Positions 59,423-64,000 of a DNA stretch of 64,000 nucleotides are shown piece after piece. A program made the translations under genes and the position numbers. The notes under the pieces were generated by a model. The model saw only the letters and a list, made by a program, of their open reading frames with translations. It made no database searches and had not been told where the DNA came from. Source of the stretch: Pseudomonadota bacterium (GTDB taxonomy: Bacteria; Pseudomonadota; Alphaproteobacteria; Rhizobiales; Xanthobacteraceae). The stretch's first letter is position 1; every line of letters starts with the position of its first letter. The DNA is taken from assembly GCA_023386635.1 (NCBI GenBank), contig JAEWJH010000106.1:33166-97165 (forward strand). The letters run 5' to 3'.

Positions 59423-59803
59423 TCAGCGCCGGCGCCAGCGTTCCGCGCCGACTTTGGTGCCGCCGGCATAGGTCCAGACGCCGACCCAGTCGTCGCCGTC
59501 CTCGCCGTAGAGAGCGAGGCCGGTCTGGTCGCCCGCCCGGTAGGAGACCGAGATGAACTTGTCGTTGCCGATGCCGGTGCCGACGTAGCGCGTGTTCCCG
59601 ACCACCCAGACGACGCGATAGGTCTCGCCGGTCTTTTCCACGGAGACGGACCCCGTATAGGCCGAGCCTCCACCGGGATTGGTCCCTTCGACGTCATAGC
59701 GGCCGACCGGATCGTCGGCGCGGGCCAGGCCCGTGGTCAACAGCAGCAGCGTTGCGGCGGCGAAAGCAAGATCGCGCATATGACGAACGATAAGAGAAGA
59801 CAT
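59423..59803 (-). CDS. Small secreted beta-rich protein (126 aa)
   Basis: A signal peptide (MRDLAFAAATLLLLTTGLARA) and a Gly/Tyr-rich beta protein (GRYDVEGTNPGGGSAYTGSVSVEKTGETYRVVWVVGNTRYVGTGI). It is probably envelope-associated. It starts 20 bases upstream of the sigma gene's start codon and could share regulation. Family not recognised. Confidence 0.65.
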   Translation of the reverse strand: MSSLIVRHMRDLAFAAATLLLLTTGLARADDPVGRYDVEGTNPGGGSAYTGSVSVEKTGETYRVVWVVGNTRYVGTGIGNDKFISVSYRAGDQTGLALYGEDGDDWVGVWTYAGGTKVGAERWRRR

Positions 59804-59957
59804 GGCGGTGTGTCCTTCCGTGGCTTCGGTTCTATGGCCGGACCCACGGCATACACACCGCTCTGGCTCAGCCCCCCGGCGTGAATTTAGGCACGCCGGC
59901 GGAGCGCCGACAAATAAAGACACGTTGATGCGACGCAGAGGCGCGCCTCAGGCGATC

Positions 59958-60209
59958 TCAGCCGCAGGCGCGGCAGTCGCACGCCGCTGCCTCATGGACT
60001 TCGCCGCAGCCGAGACAGGACAATGTCGCCTCGGGCTGCAGCAGATTGCCGACGCTCATCACATCAGTGAACAGCATGATGACGCCGTTCTGCGGACAGG
60101 AGGCCTGAACCGCGCGCCGGCGGGCGCTGAGATGCGGCGCATCATCGCTGATCACGGCGAACCGGGGCGGGCGCTCGCCGCCGCCGGTTGGTTTCTTGAG
60201 TGCTCCCAT
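59958..60209 (-). CDS. Small Cys-rich protein (83 aa)
   Basis: An 83-residue protein behind GGAGACACTCCG. It holds a CPQNGVIMLFTD segment and a cysteine cluster at its end (LSCLGCGEVHEAAACDCRACG) that could bind zinc or iron. I cannot name the family. It lies alone between the fasciclin operon and flbD. Confidence 0.6.
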   Translation of the reverse strand: MGALKKPTGGGERPPRFAVISDDAPHLSARRRAVQASCPQNGVIMLFTDVMSVGNLLQPEATLSCLGCGEVHEAAACDCRACG

Positions 60210-60363
60210 CGGAGTGTCTCCGCTCGTCGCCTTGGTTGAGGGCGGACCGACGGGACTGTCGGTGGCCGCCGACGCACGCACCCGGCACGATCACTCACAT
60301 GAGCGGCGCATGATCTCGTCCCAAAATCCGTTTGGCTTTTCGGGATCGTGCGCCGCGTTTCAC

Positions 60364-61734
60364 CTACGCCGCGACGCGCGGCTCGCTGCCGTTCGGCGGC
60401 GGGATCGGCGCGCCATCGGCGGCGTATTCGTTGAGCTTGTTGCGCAGCGTCCGGATCGAAATGCCGAGAATGTTCGAGGCGTGGGTGCGGTTGCCGAGGC
60501 AATGTTTCAGCGTTTCGAGGATCAGGTCGCGCTCCACCTCGGCGACGGTGCGCCCGACCAGTCCGCGCGTAACCTGTTCCGCCGCCTGCGCCGCGTGCGC
60601 GACGGCGGGCTGCGTCGCCGCCCGCTCCAGCGGCAGGCCGTCGGGCGTCAGGATGCCGTCGACGCCGATCTCGTCGCCATGCGACAGCAGCACGGCGCGG
60701 TGCAGCGTGTTTTCCAGTTCGCGGACATTGCCCGGCCAGCGGCTGGTGACGAGCGCGTGACGTGCGCCCTGCGACAGGGTGCGCACCGGCAGACCGTTGG
60801 CATCCGCGTATTTCTTGATGAAGTGCAGCGCCAGTTCGGCGATATCGGCCGGACGATCGCGCAGCGGCGGCAGCTTCAGATTGACGACGTTGAGACGGAA
60901 CAGCAGATCCTCGCGGAACGTGCCGTTGCGCGCCGCTTCCGACAGGTTGCGGTTCGACGTGGCGATGATGCGGATATCGACCGGCACCGGGCGCGTGCCG
61001 CCGACGCGATCGATCACGCGCTCCTGGATCGCGCGCAGAAGCTTCGCCTGCAGCCGCACGTCCATCTCGGAGATTTCATCAAGCAGCAGGGTGCCGCCAT
61101 TGGCTTCCTCGAACTTGCCGATGCGCCGGGCCAGCGCGCCGGTGAACGCGCCCTTCTCGTGGCCGAACAGTTCGGATTCCAGCAGGTTTTCGGGGATCGC
61201 AGCGCAGTTGATCGAAATGAACGCCTTCTTGGCGCGGTGCGAGCGCGAATGCACATAGCGCGCCAGCACTTCCTTGCCGGTGCCGCTTTCGCCCGTGATC
61301 AGCACCGACGCTTCGGACGTCGCGATCTGCTGCGCGAGCTTCATCACCTGCGCCATGGCGTCGTCGCGCCACACCAGTTCGCGGTGGTCGTTGGTGACGG
61401 CGGCGAGTACGGCGGCGATCAGTTCAGGATCGGGCGGCAGCGGGATGTATTCTTTCGCGCCGGCATGGATAGCGGCGACCGCGGCGCGGGCGTCGTTGGA
61501 AATGCCGCAGGCGACGATCGGCACATGGATGCGCTCGGTTTCAAGCCGCTTCACCAGCTCGGCGACGTTGAGCGCCACGTCGACCATCAGCAGATCGGCG
61601 CCGCGGCCGGCGCGCAGCACGGCCAGCGCCTGATCGATGGTTTCGGCATGGGTCACGGCGGCGCCGCGGTCCATCGCGATCTTGGTCGCGGTGGAGAGCT
61701 GTCCCTTCAGCGTTCCGACAATCAGCAGGCGCAT
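60364..61734 (-). CDS. flbD: Flagellar sigma-54 activator FlbD
   Basis: A 456-residue enhancer-binding protein. The N-terminal receiver-like domain lacks the acidic pair after strand 1 (LLIVGTLKG). The AAA+ domain has GESGTGKE (Walker A), ELFGHEKGAFTGA (the sigma-54 contact loop) and TLLLDEISEMD (Walker B), and a C-terminal Fis helix-turn-helix (THASNILGISIRTLRNKLNEYA). It activates late flagellar promoters. It is the first of a minus-strand run with fliN, fliH, fliG and fliF. Confidence 0.9.
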   Translation of the reverse strand: MRLLIVGTLKGQLSTATKIAMDRGAAVTHAETIDQALAVLRAGRGADLLMVDVALNVAELVKRLETERIHVPIVACGISNDARAAVAAIHAGAKEYIPLPPDPELIAAVLAAVTNDHRELVWRDDAMAQVMKLAQQIATSEASVLITGESGTGKEVLARYVHSRSHRAKKAFISINCAAIPENLLESELFGHEKGAFTGALARRIGKFEEANGGTLLLDEISEMDVRLQAKLLRAIQERVIDRVGGTRPVPVDIRIIATSNRNLSEAARNGTFREDLLFRLNVVNLKLPPLRDRPADIAELALHFIKKYADANGLPVRTLSQGARHALVTSRWPGNVRELENTLHRAVLLSHGDEIGVDGILTPDGLPLERAATQPAVAHAAQAAEQVTRGLVGRTVAEVERDLILETLKHCLGNRTHASNILGISIRTLRNKLNEYAADGAPIPPPNGSEPRVAA

Positions 61735-61741
61735 GGCAACC

Positions 61742-62104
61742 TCAATTCCGGTCGTTCTTGATGATTTCCGTCATGGTGACGCCGAGCTTTTCCTCGACGA
61801 GCACGACTTCGCCGCGTGCCACCAGACGGTTGTTGACGTAGATATCGATCGCTTCGCCGACCTTGCGGTCGAGTTCCAGCACGGCGCCGGGTCCGAGCTT
61901 CAGCAGCGCACCCACATCCATGCGCGCGCGGCCGAGCACGGCGGAGACCTGCACCGGCACGTCGAATACTGCTTCGAGATCGGCGGCGCTGCGATGCACG
62001 CTGTCGCCATCGGTCGGCGCGATCGAGCCGGCGTCGTCGATGCTCTGCATCGCCGTGCCGTTCTCAAGATCGGGAAGGGGTACCGGGTGATCGTTGTCAG
62101 TCAT
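61742..62104 (-). CDS. fliN: Flagellar motor switch protein FliN
   Basis: A 120-residue switch protein with the C-terminal SpoA domain (LEAVFDVPVQVSAVLGRARMDVGALLKLGPGAVLELDRKVGEAIDIYVNNRLVARGEVVLVEEKLGVTMTEI). The C-ring protein that binds CheY-P with FliG/FliM. It overlaps fliH by 4 bases. Confidence 0.9.
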   Translation of the reverse strand: MTDNDHPVPLPDLENGTAMQSIDDAGSIAPTDGDSVHRSAADLEAVFDVPVQVSAVLGRARMDVGALLKLGPGAVLELDRKVGEAIDIYVNNRLVARGEVVLVEEKLGVTMTEIIKNDRN

Positions 62105-62754
62105 TGTTGTTGCCTCCCGACTTCATGGTCGTGTTCCGGGTGAGCGTGACGCGCGCCGACATAGCGCGCGACCGCGTCACCGATGGTGGTTGCGATGTGC
62201 TGGCGATCGCGGCCGATGCCGCCGTCCGCCCATTCGATCCTGCAGTCGCCCGGCACGATCTCCGGCTCGGCGAGCACCACCAGGCGGCCGTCAAAGCCGC
62301 GCGCGCGCGCGATGTCGTCGAGCTGCTGTTTGGCGGTTTCATAGACCGCGTCGTTGACGCGGATCACCACATGCGGTTTCGCGATGAGGTGCTGGAAGCA
62401 TTCGCTGGCCAGCGCGGCGATTTCCGCGAACGGCTCGCGCGCGATCAGTTCGGGGGCGAGCTTGCCGCCGACGGCGACCGCGACCTCGATCGCTTCATTC
62501 TCCAGCCGTGTTTCCAGCGCCTGCAGGTTGCGGGTGAGCTGTTCGATGCCGGCGCCGATCGTTCCGAGCGCGGCGGCGATCATCTGTTGCGCGTGCGCCT
62601 CGATGCGTGCTTCGGCGGCGGCAACGCCGCGCTGATAGGCGGCGGACTCACGCTCGGCGCAACGCGCCTCGTGTTCGCTCAGCGTCATCGCCGGACGCTT
62701 CTCGGCCGCCGGCGCGAAATCGGTGTCGAACAGGAACTTCGGTTGCGCCGCCAT
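62101..62754 (-). CDS. fliH: Flagellar export regulator FliH
   Basis: A 217-residue protein: a Glu/Ala-rich central coiled coil (about residues 40-120) and a C-terminal beta domain (LVVLAEPEIVPGDCRIEWADGGIGR, the part that binds FliI). It inhibits the export ATPase and links it to the C-ring. Coupled to fliG upstream, 1 base apart. Confidence 0.85.
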   Translation of the reverse strand: MAAQPKFLFDTDFAPAAEKRPAMTLSEHEARCAERESAAYQRGVAAAEARIEAHAQQMIAAALGTIGAGIEQLTRNLQALETRLENEAIEVAVAVGGKLAPELIAREPFAEIAALASECFQHLIAKPHVVIRVNDAVYETAKQQLDDIARARGFDGRLVVLAEPEIVPGDCRIEWADGGIGRDRQHIATTIGDAVARYVGARHAHPEHDHEVGRQQQ

Positions 62755-62755
62755 G

Positions 62756-63856
62756 TCAGTACACCAGCTCGTCTTCGCCGTTGCTCTTGCCGATCATGAT
62801 CTCGCCCTTGGCGGCGAGATCCTTGGCGGCATTGACCAGCAGGCTCTGCGCCTCGTCGACGTCGCGCAGCCGCACCGGCCCCAGCGCCTGCATGTCGTCG
62901 ACCAGCATCTTGGCGGCGCGGGACGACATATTGGACAGGAAGAACTGGCGGACTGTCTCGTTCGCGCCCTTGAGGGCGATGCCGAGCTTGTCCTTGTCGA
63001 TGTGACGCATCAGCGTCTGCGCCGAAGCGTTGTCGAGCTTGATCAGATCGTCGAAGGTGAACATCAGCGCCTTGATGCGCTCGGCCGCTTCGCGGTTGTC
63101 GTCCTCGAGCGCGGTGAGGAAGCGCGTCTCGGTCTGCCGGTCAAAATTGTTGAAGATTTCCGCCATGACCTCATGCGCGTCGCGGCGCCGGGTCTGCGAC
63201 AGGTTCGACATGAATTCGGTGCGCAGCGTCTGCTCGACGCGCTCGATGACTTCCTTCTGCACCGACTCCATACGCAGCATGCGGTTGACGACGTCGAGCG
63301 CCAGTTCTTCCGGCAGGATCGCCAGCACGCGCGCGGCATGTTCGGAGCGCAGCTTGGAGAGGACCACCGCGACGGTCTGCGGGTATTCGTTCTTGAGATA
63401 GTTCGCCAGCACCTCTTCCTGAACGTTGGCGAGCTTTTCCCACATGTTGCGGCCGGCCGGGCCGCGAATTTCTTCCATGATGCCGCCGACGCGGTCGGCC
63501 GGCAGATATTGCTTCAGCAAGCGCTCGGTCGCGTCGTAGTTGCCCATCAGCGCGCCGGACGCCGACATCTGCGAGACGAATTCCAGCAGCAGTTGCTCGA
63601 CCACGGCGGCGTCGATGGTGCCGAGGGTCGACATGACGATGGAAATCTCGCGCAGTTCGTCGTCGTCGAGCTGGCTGAAGATCTTGGAGCCATATTGCTC
63701 GCCGAGCGCGAGCATCAGCACGGCGGCGCGCTCCGGCCCGGTCAGACGGCGGCTTTCCACGGCGATCTGCTGGCGGCCGGCGAGTTGCGCGATCAGTTCC
63801 GGCACGTCCTGGCGAGAGGTGCGCTCGCGTCGATCGGTATTGTAGGCGGACGGCAT
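62756..63856 (-). CDS. fliG: Flagellar motor switch protein FliG
   Basis: A 366-residue switch/torque protein: the N-terminal ERAAVLMLALGEQYGSKIF domain, the middle IMEEIRGPAGRNMWEKLANVQEEVLANYLKNEYPQTVAVVLSKL region, and the C-terminal torque helices (VLFTFDDL-type, here LMFTFDDLIKLDNASAQTLMRHID). It shares bases with the fliF stop (TGATG). Confidence 0.95.
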   Translation of the reverse strand: MPSAYNTDRRERTSRQDVPELIAQLAGRQQIAVESRRLTGPERAAVLMLALGEQYGSKIFSQLDDDELREISIVMSTLGTIDAAVVEQLLLEFVSQMSASGALMGNYDATERLLKQYLPADRVGGIMEEIRGPAGRNMWEKLANVQEEVLANYLKNEYPQTVAVVLSKLRSEHAARVLAILPEELALDVVNRMLRMESVQKEVIERVEQTLRTEFMSNLSQTRRRDAHEVMAEIFNNFDRQTETRFLTALEDDNREAAERIKALMFTFDDLIKLDNASAQTLMRHIDKDKLGIALKGANETVRQFFLSNMSSRAAKMLVDDMQALGPVRLRDVDEAQSLLVNAAKDLAAKGEIMIGKSNGEDELVY

Positions 63857-64000
63857 CAGGCGGCGTCCTCATGGAGCCAGTTGCGGATGATCGAGATCGC
63901 TTCTTGGGGGTTCTTGTTGGCGAGCTCGCCGACCTTCTGCACGGATTGCGCGTGCACCTGTCCCTGGACCTGCGCGACATCGATCATGTTGGAAGTACGG
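63856..64000 (-). CDS. fliF: Flagellar MS-ring protein FliF, C-terminal end only
   Basis: 48 codons of the 3' end, reading DVAQVQGQVHAQSVQKVGEL and then ANKNPQEAISIIRNWLHEDAA. The conserved NPQEAISIIRNWL is the FliF end that binds FliG, which follows directly. The rest lies outside the window. Confidence 0.85.
   Translation of the reverse strand, partial: RTSNMIDVAQVQGQVHAQSVQKVGELANKNPQEAISIIRNWLHEDAA

Noticed and set aside
1..64000. CRISPR array, insertion sequence or rRNA operon
   Set aside because: No regularly spaced repeats, transposase or rRNA-like sequence noticed on either strand.

Overview
The window is high-GC DNA of an alphaproteobacterium, most likely a flagellated member of the Hyphomicrobiales near Bradyrhizobiaceae/Xanthobacteraceae. 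Evidence for this is the CtrA and ChpT cell-cycle regulators, an EipA (DUF1134) protein, the order ctrA-fliI-fliJ with flhA, an FlbD-type flagellar regulator, and a short hairpin repeat near 38.3 kb that I recall from that group.

Positions 1 to about 38,010 are most of a temperate podovirus-like prophage whose left end (integrase, attL) lies outside the window. A CI/LexA-type repressor (3809-4465) sits between two divergent early operons. Both early promoters carry the same operator, AACACC-CTA-GGTGTT, between their -35 and -10 elements. The leftward operon (3547 to 1) carries a RecA-like ATPase, a PD-(D/E)XK nuclease and small proteins. The rightward operon (4550 to 10,241) carries a Cro/YdaS-like regulator, a protein with a ribosome-modulation-factor-like segment, RusA, several small helix-turn-helix proteins, a phage copy of the cell-cycle regulator GcrA and probable replication proteins. 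After it come an odd tRNA (anticodon UCC on an Arg-type body), two small genes and a separately promoted opposite-strand cassette (12,669 to 11,318). The late region (12.8-37.9 kb, all rightward except one gene) runs terS, terL, portal, scaffold, major capsid, cement protein, tail tubular A and B, three internal virion proteins, tail fibre, a WcbI/GSCFA glycan-modification pair, and a lysis cassette (GH108 endolysin and two spanin-like proteins). The prophage ends at the 3' end of a tRNA-Val(CAC) gene, which is probably attR.

The most striking unexplained signal is an exact 10-mer, GTGCGTTGCG. I found seven copies, all on the + strand and all in the late region. Six lie 30-63 bp upstream of the first gene of a functional block (small gene/portal, scaffold/capsid, tail tubes, ejection protein, tail fibre, lysis) and one about 150 bp upstream of terS. 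It looks like a phage-specific late promoter or activator site.

Positions 38,090-64,000 are chromosomal. First come a coiled-coil membrane protein, eipA, a YHS protein and cysQ. Then chpT is followed by a complete chemotaxis operon without a receptor (cheA with a C-terminal receiver, cheW, cheY, cheB, cheR). A tripartite-tricarboxylate-type binding protein and a metallo-beta-lactamase-fold hydrolase stand divergent from a LysR regulator. ctrA is divergent from fliI-fliJ across a region rich in GANTC sites, followed by flhA. An ECF sigma/anti-sigma/fasciclin operon comes next. The window ends in flbD, fliN, fliH, fliG and the 3' end of fliF, all on the minus strand. Host CtrA, ChpT and GANTC sites therefore lie beside a prophage carrying its own GcrA homologue.
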